A DNA stretch of 64,000 nt from Juglans regia (Eukaryota; Streptophyta; Magnoliopsida; Fagales; Juglandaceae): assembly GCF_001411555.2 (NCBI RefSeq), contig NC_049904.1, forward strand, positions 29,277,370 to 29,341,369, given 5' to 3'. Shown here one piece after another: positions 12,465-23,612 of the stretch. The translations under genes and the position numbers were made by a program. Below the pieces are notes generated by a model. That model ran no database searches, was not told the origin of the DNA, and worked only from the letters and a program-made list of their open reading frames with translations. Within the stretch, counting starts at the first letter, position 1, and every line of letters starts with the position of its first letter.

Positions 12465-12650
12465 TTACAACTCATCAAGAGTGCTAGCTAGCACAATCTT
12501 ATTCCAAGGCATACCCATTTGTCCATATACATTTAGAAATTCATTACAAATTATCAAAGTAGGCTCACATCCCTCTTCTCCCATCTTCTTAAAAAACTTT
12601 ATAGCCTTATTTGGCAAAAAACACATCCTAGCAGAAGTAATCCGAGTCAA
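12465..12650 (-). pseudogene. Captured pentatricopeptide-repeat gene fragment
   Basis: The 61-residue frame contains a clear PPR motif: AIKFFKKMGEEGCEPTLI, then a decayed ICNEFLNVYGQMGMPWNKI. In family members such as the At5g02860-type PPR proteins this reads like ITYNVILNVYGKMG-PWNKI, so the match is to one particular PPR subfamily and not only to the generic repeat. Fewer than two repeats are present, whereas parent proteins carry many. The frame ends just before the guanylate-kinase fragment. I infer capture from a host mRNA by the surrounding retrotransposon. Confidence 0.75.
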
Positions 12651-12669
12651 GAATGGACCTTATCAAATT

Positions 12670-13720
12670 TTACCCTTCTTTCAAGCATTTCATCATCGAC
12701 TCATCGACTCCAAAAGGCCCAATCTCCATAATGATTCCACTCATCGACTCCAAAAGGCCCAATTCCACAAGCACCATCCCTTCAAGATTGTTATTGTTAA
12801 GACCCAAGTAATATAAATTCCTCAAATGCACATCCATTTTTTTTATTAAATTCTTTAAGAAAATTGGAGGAGGAGAAGGCTTGGCGTAAACCAACACGTA
12901 ATCCTTTGGCCTTAAAGCCATCGACATTACCACAATACCACACCTAAGGAATAATATGAGAAAATACCTTGGAAGCTTTGCATCCCCGACGAATGAGCAT
13001 CAAGTAGTTTGGGTGTTTCTCTCTGATCTTGGAAATCAGAAGGGTATCCATTCCAGATTCAGTTCCTTTTCCTAGAGAACGGCACACCTGAAATCCCTCG
13101 GTATTATTCCCATTTTTGATCGAGCTCGATGACATGACATGGTGATTGCCTGCCTTTTCACCTTCACGATTTGAAAGGATGACCAACTGGAGAAGCTGAG
13201 TTCAGGACACCATGGCCATGGGTTTCTGTGACCGACTGGTGAATTTTGGGCTTGCTTTGGCTGCAGTAGCAGGGTCACCCGTGAGGTCAGAGATGAACCT
13301 ACCAAGCTTCGGTTGAGCAATGAGAAGGGAAGCCTCCACCAACAGCTTTATCGTTGTGAACTCTATGTAGGATACAAGAACGAAGACCGGGCGACAGGGT
13401 TCCAGATGGCACTACAACAACTCTAGGCAACTATGAAGGTCGTCCTCATTGGAGGTATGGTTCATTGGAATGCTATAGAGGTCTGATATGGTGGAGAGGA
13501 ACAAAAATGGTGGCTTGGGCAAAGGCTTTGGGTCCATTACCAGACGCGATTTGAGAATTCTTTTGTTGTAGTCTTGGTGTAGGAAATATAAATCGAGAGA
13601 GAAGGTGTACTCTTCAGCCATTAGAGGTGTCAAGAAGCACCATAGATTTTGGATGGGCTTCCACGAAGGATGCCATACCAGACGTGGCCCTTTGTTTGAA
13701 TTCCCTAAGAAGATTGTTTT
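12670..13720 (-). other. Retrotransposon interior of unknown origin
   Basis: Several broken minus-strand frames lie here (13633-13412, 13320-13072, 13186-12944, 12933-12670) and look like protein-derived sequence with frameshifts. The first has an LDLYFLHQDYNKRILKSRLV stretch followed by a proline-rich KPLPKPPF segment. I do not recognise the parents. A short local repeat, ATTGGGCCTTTTGGAGTCGA on the minus strand, occurs twice near 12700-12770. Confidence 0.45.
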
Positions 13721-13729
13721 AGTGGTAAC

Positions 13730-14266
13730 TAGGGCTGTAAAAATAAACTCGAGAACTAGAGAACTAGCCCGAACCGGCCTGGACTGGTTCCTCCATTTTA
13801 AAAACCAGTCAAAACCGGTCCAGTTCCAATTTTAGGTTTTCCGGCACCGGAGCGGTTTGTATATATATTTTTTAATTAAATTTTAATATTATATATAATA
13901 TTTTTTATATTATATATAATCCTATATAATATATATAATTATGTATGAAATAATGTTATATTATAATTTATAACATAAAATTTAAATCTTAAACATGAAC
14001 ATTTGTTTGATCATATGCTTTAAATATAAAGTATATATATTAATTACATTTTATGGCCTAATAAATTATCAACATATTCCTTTCGATAAATACATTAGTA
14101 ATACTAACACTAAAATCGAAAAATGGGACCGAACCGGTAAAACCAGAAGTACCGGTTTAGGAGGTTAACCAGTGTGGTATCGATTCTTGAAAATGCGAAA
14201 CCGATATACCTGTTCGATTCCAAAATTAGTCCAAAATCGAACCAGACCGGACCTGTTATGTCCTTA
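13730..14266. mobile_element. hAT-like MITE with GGTCC/ACCGG-rich ends
   Basis: The ends are TAGGGCTGTAAA and, in reverse complement, TAAGGACATAAC. Subterminal GGTTC/ACCGG motifs flank an AT-rich core. The flanking octamers GTGGTAAC and GCAGTAAC agree at 6 of 8 positions, as a decayed 8-bp duplication would. It is nested inside the LTR element and belongs with the elements at 25678, 29116 and 34491. Confidence 0.65.
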
Positions 14267-14548
14267 GCAGTAACCAATACCTTGGTGAGGTTGGTATCTG
14301 ATGGTGTGTTGATTTCAACACGGCCGCGTTGCCACACACTTGCGCAAGAGTATGTGATGGCGAGATCCATCCCAAGTGCTAGATGTCCTCATTTTCCATC
14401 ACATGATTTTTATTGAGTGCGGCCATTGAAGGAGAAGTGAGATCTGGAAGTGGGGAATTAATTTCAGATTTTTAAGAACAGAGGGAAGAGGAATCTCAAT
14501 GGGATCACCCTCCTTAGCTCGCTCTTCCTTTTCCATTAACGCATGAAG

Positions 14549-14737
14549 CTATTCCTTCAGATTGTTAAATTTTTCTTCAAAATCCTTCCTGCCATCAATT
14601 ACATATTGATGGAGAATTCTAAGATTTTCTTGAATTTGTTCCATTGTCTCTTTGATTTTGTTAAGGGATACAAGAATTTCTTTAATGATAGCACAAAGAC
14701 CAATGTCTCTCTGATACAACTTTCTAACACACCTCAA
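14549..14737 (-). pseudogene. Gag-like N-terminal relic, coiled coil
   Basis: A 62-residue frame starts at the LTR/primer-site edge and reads away from it. It has a heptad-like IKETMEQIQENLRILHQYV segment, compatible with the start of a retrotransposon gag. It stops early and no further gag motif, such as a zinc knuckle, follows. The call rests mostly on position. Confidence 0.4.
14709..14719 (-). other. Primer-binding site (initiator tRNA-Met type)
   Basis: The minus strand reads TTGTATCAGAG three bases from the LTR edge. This is close to the common plant primer site TGGTATCAGAGC, complementary to initiator tRNA-Met. Confidence 0.75.
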
Positions 14738-15098
14738 ATACTTCCAATAATTTTCTAGAATCAGACTCCTTCAAGGGGAGCAACCTCCAGAGAAAGTGAA
14801 GAAGATTAGAGAGAGGTAGGAAATGAAAGGTAAATTCTTGATTAAGATTCAGCATGTCTTTCTAAAAGGGAAAACCCACTACATATACTGACAACTTGTA
14901 GCTAACTAATGGCCATGGCCCAAACACTAAATTGGACTGAACGGCTTATCGTATTTAAAGAACATAATGACAATGGGCCAATTAGGCCCAACCCACAATT
15001 ACTTAAGTAACTACCAATAAGGCCATAAGCTGTTACAACCCATATCGAGCCCATCATGACTTCGATCCACAATTGTTGAGATGAATTGAAGTGTGACA
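14723..15098 (-). repeat. Right LTR (5' LTR of minus-strand element)
   Basis: About 376 bp, similar to the left LTR but with an extra segment near 14890-14930. It ends GAAGTGTGACA, then the AACAA duplication at 15099-15103. Its first bases TCTAACAC differ from TGTAACAC in the left copy. Confidence 0.85.
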
Positions 15099-15103
15099 AA
15101 CAA

Positions 15104-18100
15104 TTCGCTCAGCATTCGCTTCATTGTTTCTTTTGCCCGACTTGCTACTTTGCACACATGCAAGTTGGTTTGAAGGGGGGATTCAAGGGGAACATCCCTT
15201 GAGCCCCTCCCAGAAGGTCCCTCTAAAAGGAAAAGAGTTTGGTGCCTTAACAGTGAGTGAGTATCCTAAGTAGGAACAAAGCTCCATAGATACGCACTCA
15301 TTGTACTTATAAGAAAACTGTTTATTTGCGACTAGTTAATTTCAGCGAAATGATTATTTACAATTAAAATTGGTTGCGAATAGTGTTTTGGTTGCAATAA
15401 ATTAGTCACAAAAGCCTATTTTTCTTGTAGAATTGAATCTTTTTACAAAAGCCGTTTTTGCTATTTTTGTACTGAGTAAAACTCAGGCCCTCAGACTTTT
15501 GATACGTATAAAGCCATCGTTACAATATAGTGTAGCATCTTATTACATTTTGGCACCCTTTTGATAGACAAATTGTAATAAGAACTCACTTTAGTGTCGT
15601 AATTAAACCCAGCCCGAAGGGTTTAAAGCCACCGTCTTCAAAAGTGAGTTGGATGACCGCCTTCTTGTCGCCGAAACACATAGTTGGATTCCTCCCTATT
15701 TATTATATCAATGAACCTTTATGCTAGTCCTCCTAAGAACGCGATACCTGTTTAGATACATTCCTTTTCATGTCTAGCATCTACTCGATCGAATAAGGTC
15801 TTCAGAAAGCTTGTACCGCGCGCACTCAGAATGGTTATAACCATTCTCGTGGACAAGGGTGAGATCTGTTACGTACATCCTCGTAACATAGCTGTTATAG
15901 CCAAATGTTGATGTTGCTTTCTAAAACTAGGAGAACGAATAACTTTGTACAACCAGTACTACTAGAGCGAGAAAAACTTACTTAGCCAAATGATATTCTA
16001 AACACATTATCACCTAGCTAGCTAGTTGAAACTAATTCAACCAAAATCAGTATTTTAATTTAATATCTGAAAGGCGGAAGGCATCGGGAAATTATCCAAA
16101 AGCATATATAATAATCTGAACATGAGTAGATCATCAACGCCAAATTAACTTGTGGGATCGAACTAATATATATTATAATAAGTCAAATAATTTTAGTATA
16201 TAGAATGTATATAGTTTTCTAGCTATATATATGATCAACAATATATAATACTGCAAGAATTATAGAAATTAATAAAAGCAAGATAAATTATTTTTTAAAG
16301 GAGGCCATGCAGGCTCCGATCCTCTAACAACCTGCAACTTTTATGTCATTTCATTAGGCCCCGTAGGCAAGCTAAGTAAAGTAGATCCAACCTATATTTT
16401 ATCCATAATCTATTACGTCCTATACAATTTTTTAAGTATTTTCTTTGTATTCTATTAAGTCACCTCATAATTTTATAATTTTATTGCTCTATCTCGACCC
16501 TCACCTATATATTAAAAACAAAATTCATTGCATTATATATATTGCTTTTATTACCCTATATATAAAATTAGTACTTTAACTAACCCACTCCATTTTTTGC
16601 AGTTCAGATTTTAAAAAGAATGTTTAATCTGAAGACAAAATGCTTCCAATCATTTATAAACATTACTAATTCAATAGAGATCAGTACAAAAAATCTTATA
16701 GTGGTTATTGATTTCTCATTACTTGTACGTCTTTATGGTTTTCCCATCACTTAACTGATCTTGTATCATTTTATTACAACGTTTCTAGAAAAGAACATTC
16801 ATGATCTTATTATAGCTATTGACTCTTAATTTGTTTCTTACCGGCCGGCCTATTCGCTTCTTCACCTCTTAAGGCTTTGTTTGGCAGCTGGATTTTTCTT
16901 AGACTATTTTACTATTATTTACAAAGAGTTCACTACTATTTATAAATTATTCACTATTATTTATAAACTATTTTACTTTTATTCACGGGTAATCTAAGAT
17001 AATTTGAACATCCAAAAGTAGCCTACTATAACTTTTTGTATTCTTATCGGTTAATTTTAATGTTTATTGAGATATGAAAATTGTTAGTTCTCAATATTAT
17101 AAGATTAGTACCATTGGTGCATTTTAAAATTTTAAAATTAAAAATCTTAAACAATTAATAGATAGATAAATTAAAAATCTATCGCATGGAATCAAGAAAG
17201 AAGCACAATGGTGCAGGTTCCACCAATCAAGAAACACCTAAGCTACCTAAATTGGAATTTTCAAATTAATATAATATATAAGTTTGGAAGATATACACGA
17301 CCATTCATAAACTGGGTCCATCAGGTCGAGTAAGCGGAGAGGAATGCTAAGGGATCAGAAGTCTTTTAGTAGTACTTGAGTTTTCCTGCATCATTGTGAA
17401 GAGTGAGATCATTGATATATAGTTTGGGTCTTTAATTAGTTAATAAGATCATTTTGTCTCAGCTAGGTTATATTTTTACCTACCGGCTTAATTGATTATT
17501 CAATGAGTTGGGAAATGCTTTGTTCACGAGGACATCTCACAAAATAAACTTATTAAAGTAAATTTACAAAGACGCGCGTACATGAATATATATCACAAAA
17601 GTTCAATTTTTTATTTATTTATAAAGTAGATATAACGTGTAGTACTACATAATTAATTAGCTAGTTGTAAGCTTAAGTTTTGTAAAATCTCGATCTGTAT
17701 AAACCTAGCTAGCATGCACTTGATCTCATGATTTCTGTTACAAGAGATATGATATTTGTGGTTTATCTTGATTAATTAAGAGTCATATATATGACTATTA
17801 GGCTATTGATTTATACTTTTATTTAAGGAGCCAGCTTGGAGCTAGCATTGATAAAATCAAGTGATCTATTATTTGAAGGAGGGCCAAATTCCTCTAATAG
17901 CCTGGATTTATTTTCTTCCATTAAGAAATATATATATATATACACATATATATATGTATATATAAAATCTGCATAGAAAAGATCCAACCTATTTTTCAGT
18001 TGATGGCCGGTCCCATATATTAATGTCATTGGTGGATTCAGCTGGTGTTCATTGGTTGTGTGGCCCTACATGTCAAATAACTAATTAAGCATGATCTCTG

Positions 18101-19240
18101 CTTAATTAATTAGAAAAGTGATCATCAGCATGATCAAGATCAAAGTGTAAACACGAGTGTGTGTGTATATATATATATATACCTAATTACTTCGAAAATA
18201 TATGGGACCGGCCATAAACACGAGTATATATAGAATATATTTATCTTCCTGATCTTGGTTTCAACTTGAAAATATGGTCATAAAAGAGAGTTAAATGATA
18301 TATAGGAAGTAAATAAACAGGTTAAAAATTAATGATTAGAAGAAATATACACACACACACACAGTACCCCTAGCCTGAAGACTCTAACTCTTAGCTAATT
18401 GCACTCAAACACAATTACCGGGGAAAAAGGGACAATCAACCAGTATATATATAAGAGTCCAGGGCAGATGTACAGTACAATTTGGATACTTTCGCACCTA
18501 TATTAATGGAGAAAGCTGATCGATTAGGAGGAATTATTAATGTATACATATGTTGGGTTCTAAATCATGATCGCATGTATTTAAATATTGTTTATACTTT
18601 AATTATCCCAAATAAATACGATTAAATGACATGCAACTAATTATGATATATGGCATGGTCATCCATGCATGGGGCACACAAAATCTCACTGAATCAGAAA
18701 AGTGCCAAAACAAGTAAAAAGTAGGCGAGTGAGACATAATTCTACAAGAAAAACTGTCTTTTCCGGCGATTTTAGGGAGCTCCAAGAGCATCTAGAGTTT
18801 TTGCATGATTAGAGAGAGAGAGGGAGCAAGAGATCATCGAGGGAGCATAGACGTTGCCCACTCCAATCATGGCATGATCTAATATTAGTGAGGGTTGGTA
18901 CTAAAGCTCTCAAGCTACCACAGTTTTTCCAGCCTTGTAACTTTGCTTAAGAGTATATGCAGATTAGGGTTTTGGGATCTGGGTCTAGGGTTTTAAGAAA
19001 GAAATCTGAACCTATGCGACCCAGTAACGTGTCAATGTCTCCAAGTCATGTAATTGTCCAGTCCTGAATTGATCTCTCCGGTAACTGTTTGGATCCGATC
19101 CGTTATTACTTAGTATTTTTTAATGACGAAGGTGGTTTTTATGCTCTGTAAACAAGATTTCCTAAGCCAACAGCGCTATTTAAATTTAAGTATTATTTCG
19201 AGGAAACTTACCATTAATCCGAAGATCTGAGCCAAGGAAA
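15104..19240. other. Non-coding stretch
   Basis: No gene is recognised. Sequence from 15104 to about 15920 is less AT-rich and probably belongs to an older element into which the LTR retrotransposon inserted. A MITE-like segment with AAGAAAA ends lies at about 15303-15430, and part of a GTTTGG-type MITE at about 16873-17030. The rest is AT-rich with short TA and CA microsatellites. Confidence 0.5.
15303..15430. repeat. CACTA-type MITE, decayed
   Basis: Left end TACTTATAAGAAAACTG and right end (reverse complement) TTCTACAAGAAAAATAG. The interior TTTATTTGCGACTAGTTA resembles the elements at 33143 and 33364. Confidence 0.45.
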
Positions 19241-19789
19241 CTAAGCAGCTTGCTTCGAAGCCTTTGTCTCGTCGGTTGCCTTAATTTGATTCCTTTTCTT
19301 CTTTTTCTTCTTATAGGGAATACCTCTTGCCTTAGCCTGACACTCCTTAATTTCACGCAAATACACCCGAATAGCTCCGTTTCCAAAAGGGTTCGTCTCC
19401 GGTGAGCCTCCATGCTCCTCATACGCAGCTCTGAGCCGTCCGATTAGTGCGTCCAAGCTCCCCCAAGCTTGTCTGAGAGGACATGTGCAAGGAGCAGGCG
19501 GTTCAGGCTGGCCAAAGAAGGCGCAACTATGTAAATGAACCTTAGTCTTTCCGAACTGGTCGAGGTACCTTAGGAAGTCCAAGACATGGTTGAAGTTGCA
19601 CTGAGAGAGAGAAACTGGGGGTGCTTGATTCCTCAAGTACTGCCCAAAAGTGTTCCAGTCTCGCCGTTTCTGAGACTCATACCGGCTCAAAGGCGCTGCC
19701 TGTTGCTGGTGCTGATGGTTGCCGGTGGAGGTGGTTGCCGATCGTGATGTCGACCCTTCTGCGGAATCGTTTCTTCTGTCTCCTGACAT
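19241..19789 (-). CDS. LSH: ALOG-domain (LSH/G1-like) nuclear protein
   Basis: A 182-residue single-exon protein of the plant ALOG family (LIGHT-DEPENDENT SHORT HYPOCOTYLS / G1-like). These are nuclear regulators of light responses, organ boundaries and inflorescence architecture. The ALOG domain spans about residues 35-160, starting at [18 protein letters not shown] and continuing with [16 protein letters not shown]. The zinc-ribbon insert follows, with its Cys/His set in HLHSCAFFG and [11 protein letters not shown]. Then come [35 protein letters not shown] and the lysine-run nuclear localisation signal after GIPY. The variable N-terminus is Ser/Thr/Gln-rich. The domain looks intact, so the gene is probably functional. 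Which of the roughly ten LSH paralogues it corresponds to cannot be decided here. The start is the only ATG ahead of the domain in frame. Confidence 0.95.
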   Translation of the reverse strand: MSGDRRNDSAEGSTSRSATTSTGNHQHQQQAAPLSRYESQKRRDWNTFGQYLRNQAPPVSLSQCNFNHVLDFLRYLDQFGKTKVHLHSCAFFGQPEPPAPCTCPLRQAWGSLDALIGRLRAAYEEHGGSPETNPFGNGAIRVYLREIKECQAKARGIPYKKKKKKRNQIKATDETKASKQAA

Positions 19790-19958
19790 GATAATTGGAT
19801 GGGAATTGTTCTGTGTGCTTTTTTGGCAAGGAATGGCAGCGAAAAAAGGGGGAATTCAGGTGGTGAAAGAATGGGGATAGTGCAGAAGAGAGAAGAAAAT
19901 CACTTCTTGGGGTCTATCGAGGAGACATGTCATGGGCCCTATGAAGGTGCTTTTATTG

Positions 19959-19981
19959 CTCTCTCTCTCTCTCTCTCTCTC
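19959..19981. repeat. (CT)n run in LSH leader/promoter
   Basis: A CT run on the plus strand (GA on the LSH-sense strand) lies about 170 bp upstream of the LSH start codon. GA repeats at this position are common in plant promoters and can bind GAGA-type factors. A TATA-like TATATAG on the sense strand lies at about 20055. Both are inferred from position. Confidence 0.6.
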
Positions 19982-20042
19982 CATCAAGAATCAAAGCACT
20001 ATATGCACTAACACTATTTTTATTTAGCAATGCAGTATAACT

Positions 20043-20212
20043 TCACATTTTCTATATATTATATTTTTTTAAAATTTTTTAAAATTTTTTTATTTTTTTA
20101 TTTTTTTAAAACTAATTTAACCTTTCTATTCATTATTCATATATTAAATATTTGATAAAAGAACAAAACAACAAAAATTAAAAAAAAATATAATGTATAG
20201 AAATTATGTGAA
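20043..20212. repeat. Fold-back MITE, copy 1
   Basis: The left end CACATTTTCTATATATTATAT pairs imperfectly with the right end, which in reverse complement reads CACATAATTTCTATACATTA. The interior shares CTATTCATTATTCATATATT and TTGATAAAA motifs with the element at 39312. Confidence 0.55.
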
Positions 20213-21690
20213 TAATAAGAAATTATATAGATTTTTTAATTTTTATTAATACAATTAATCTTCAATTATCGTATACCGTGATCATCAATTTAATCATAGC
20301 GTCATCATTTACAAGTTGATCATACATCCTTTGGAACTCAATGACTCGGAAGTCGGTGCAAATTATAGTCTTGAGTTAGTGCAGTGAGTGGACTCGGTCC
20401 TACATACATATGTGTGTGTATGGCTTCATTTACTCATACTATTCTAATACCAATTAAATAAAATCATATTTTGCAAGAAATTAATAAATTAAGGCTACAC
20501 TGAAAAAGTAATATTAATTAGTATACCACAATCGATTCATCAGTCATCACCACTAATAAAGTAATGATGGGTAATTATACAGAATGATCTATATATAAAT
20601 TAAAAGATACTGCTGAGGTTTCCCTTGGTTTTTTTTATTATTATTATAGCTTTGGTGGAGTATTACTATTAATATTATTATTCAAACACTTGGTGTCTTT
20701 GTCTGTGTCCCTTTTTTCAAGATTTACTTTGAAGGAGCATACAAAAGTAGGGAATATCAGAGGTATCTTAAATCCTGCTTCGAAGTTATAAGCTCTATGT
20801 CAGTTTTTCCCAGTGCAAGTACATGCATGCCAGATCAAACGATATATAGCATTTCGTATTCATGTGCAAATTGTTTTACTGTTCTACATCATACATAAAC
20901 AGTAAAATAATTTGCACATTTCATCTGCAAATCCCATGAATTCATGACATGTGCACACGGAAATTATTTTAGGTACACGTGGTTTGGACAGTCAAATGAG
21001 ATAGATGAGATGATTTTAAATAAAAGTTAAAAGTTAAATAAAATATTATTTTTTAATATTATTATTATTTTAAAATTTAAAAATGTTAAATTATTTATTA
21101 TATTTTATATAAAAATTTTAAAAAATTATAATGATAACTATCAAAACGAAATTAGAGTTCAAACGGGATGAAAACATTTATATATATTAATTTATTTATT
21201 TTTCTTTTCCAGAAAACTAATAAATTGTAGTACTATGGAATCAACTACAAGTCTACGAGTAAAAAAGTTTTCCATTTTCAGCCCAAAGTAACGGGAAAAA
21301 ATAAAAAGTAATAATATTTCCCTTACAGTGATAGTACAACGTACATATTATATATGTATAATCAAGGTTGAAGAACAAAAGCCACCGAAAAGACCGATTG
21401 ATGAAATTCGAGGGAATCTCTGTGGATGTTTCCAACACACAGACTGATCAGTGTCGCTGCATGATGCGTTCATGTCATATTCCTCTTTGGAGTTTGGTGC
21501 TGTGTCTTTACATGATTTCATGTCTTCCCTTTCCAGTTGTTGGAACTCTGTAATAGTACGTCTAGCTTGGAGAGTTTCGATTCTCCTCAACTATTTAGAA
21601 CTTTTTGAGAAGGCCGGGAAATACATTCTGATTTGTTGTTATTGAAACTTAATTTTGAGTTCCTGTACGTACGACAAATATTAATGAATA

Positions 21691-22047
21691 ATGCTAGAGC
21701 TTTTGTTGGGGCTCTAGATGTGTTTTTATGTATTTTTTTTTTAAATTATTTTTTATATAAATTTTTAATACTTTTAAATATTTTAAAAAAATAAAAAAAT
21801 TTATAATATTATTAAAAAATATTTTCTTAATCACGAAGTAAAAATAATTTTTTATTTTTACTTCGTGATTAAGAAATTATTTTTTAATGATTTTTTTTAC
21901 TTTCTAATTAAAGAAGTATTTTTAATAATGTTCTAAATTTATTTTATTTTTTAAAAATATTTAAAAGAGTTAAAAAATTTTATATAAAAAATAACTTAAA
22001 AAAATACATGAAAATACATGATAGAGCTCCGGCGGGAGCTATAGCAT
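21691..22047. mobile_element. Fold-back MITE with near-perfect central hairpin
   Basis: The ends are ATGCTAGAGCTTTTG and, in reverse complement, ATGCTATAGCTCCC. The two halves pair along most of the length. At the centre, 21811-21847 and 21852-21888 are inverted copies with a single mismatch around a 4-base loop, including TTAATCACGAAGTAAAAAT and its complement. Confidence 0.75.
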
Positions 22048-23424
22048 TGTCCTATATTACTTGATATATATTATAAAGCCGCCAAGTGCAAAAACATAGG
22101 CTACAGTACAAAAAAAAAAATCATTTATGACGAATTATTTACGAGGATAATGACTATTTACGAGAAAAACAGACTCATTTTATAAGGAAATAATCAATTT
22201 TACAAAAATAATTAGTTACAAATAAATATTTTTTTTTACGGTGTTAAAGCGCCTAGCTGTTTAGAAACATATTATATAGTACTATGTATCTTAATTGTTT
22301 GTCAGGAAACTTCTATACATATATGTACTGATACGCAAAATCAAACTATATATTCTTTGTCGATCGGATTAATGTTTTTGCCTTTTCTAGGACGTTGTTT
22401 CTTGAACTGATCATCCTTTTTCCATAATCAAAATAATTACTTCAATACTCGTTACGGTTGCCAACGTACGTACGTACGTGGTGTAGAAAGCAAACAAAAT
22501 TTTCTCGCCAACCAATTGAAATTTGCATCGGAAAGATTGATGAGACAAATCACGACCCAAGTGGAGCAGTCTCTTAATTCTCACGTTAATTAGGACATCG
22601 ATCAATAGAAACCTCCAGAACGTACAGCTAGGTTGAGTTCGTACGTACGTACGTATATACAGTTTGTCGATCGACATGTTCAAATTACTCAAAACTCACT
22701 ATCCCAAGTTCCAATTATATGATCAATTAAGATCAGCTTACTAGATAGTTTAAACAATTAAAGAGAAGTTCATCCACACACGTCTGTCGATCATTAATTA
22801 ATAGTTTTGAGAAAAAATAAAAAGTTGCTAAAAATCATGAGAGGTCTTATCTAATAATGATATTAATGCATTCTCATGCCATATATATATGGCAAAAGAA
22901 GAAAAGGAATCTGTATGATTAAGTACCTCAGACCGGGATTGCCGGAAAAGCAAGGACACTTACCTCTTTCTTATTGGCTTTAACTGGTTTGAGTTCAATA
23001 TTTCTACTCACATGGTATATGTTGTGAAGAATTTTTGAAAACTTTTTTCGTTCTTACCTATTCTTTAGCTGCTAATTAACTTGTACGTGATTCTCGCATA
23101 CTTTTGCAAGAATATCTGCCAAAAGTCATGAGAATTGCAACTTAATCTAATGATTAAAACCAAATGTCGGAGTGGAAAGAGAGTGATTTACGGCCCTCCT
23201 TTATCATTTCCCAAGTTATTATGATTGTTTCTCTGATAAAAGAAGAGATATATAAGATCATCTGGAGGAAATTTTATTGGAATTGGGATGATCAGCCTTC
23301 AGATTGATACTAGTAATTGGATTGATGGCTATATTGGGGTCTGTAAAGAAATTCTTCACCCAATATCAGCTTGCAAGAACAGAGGGGGCCAGGGCAGTAC
23401 TGCGTGTTTATATACGTGATATAT

Positions 23425-23612
23425 ATTGGAAGAATAAATCTATTCATCATTTATTTTTTTATGTATCATCTTCTAATCATTCCATTATATTGTGATATTA
23501 GATGATAAATTTATAAGTAAAATATAATAAATAGTAGTCTCTAATTATTTAATGTCATATCATAGAATGATGGAAAGACGATGAGAATTAAGATGATGAG
23601 TAACATTACTCG
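23425..23612. repeat. Fold-back MITE
   Basis: Left ATCATCTTCTAATCATTCCA pairs imperfectly with the right segment AGAATGATGGAAAGACGATG. Outer ends carry TATTCATCATT and, in reverse complement, GTTACTCATCATC. Confidence 0.5.

Larger units (their letters stand above)
11289..15098 (-). mobile_element. LTR retrotransposon carrying host gene fragments
   Basis: This is a structurally complete minus-strand element of about 3.8 kb. Two direct LTRs begin TGT and end ACA as read on the plus strand (the right copy's first bases are mutated). A primer-binding site lies next to the right LTR, a purine tract next to the left LTR, and a 5-bp AACAA duplication flanks the whole. The interior lacks recognisable protease, reverse transcriptase or integrase, so the element must have been mobilised in trans. 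In transcription order it has a short coiled-coil gag-like start (14737-14549), sequence of unknown origin interrupted by a hAT-like MITE, a pentatricopeptide-repeat fragment, a guanylate-kinase fragment, and a GA-rich stretch before the purine tract. Non-autonomous LARD-type elements that carry captured genes are known in plants. Confidence 0.85.

Noticed and set aside
18746..18800. miR319-like GGGAGCTCC stretch
   Set aside because: Only ten bases resemble the microRNA. The surrounding TACAAGAAAAACTGTC looks like a CACTA element end, and no matching hairpin arm was seen.
22411..22692. 93-codon minus-strand frame near CGTACGTACG repeats
   Set aside because: It has no domain, a simple-repeat-derived part and no neighbouring gene signals.
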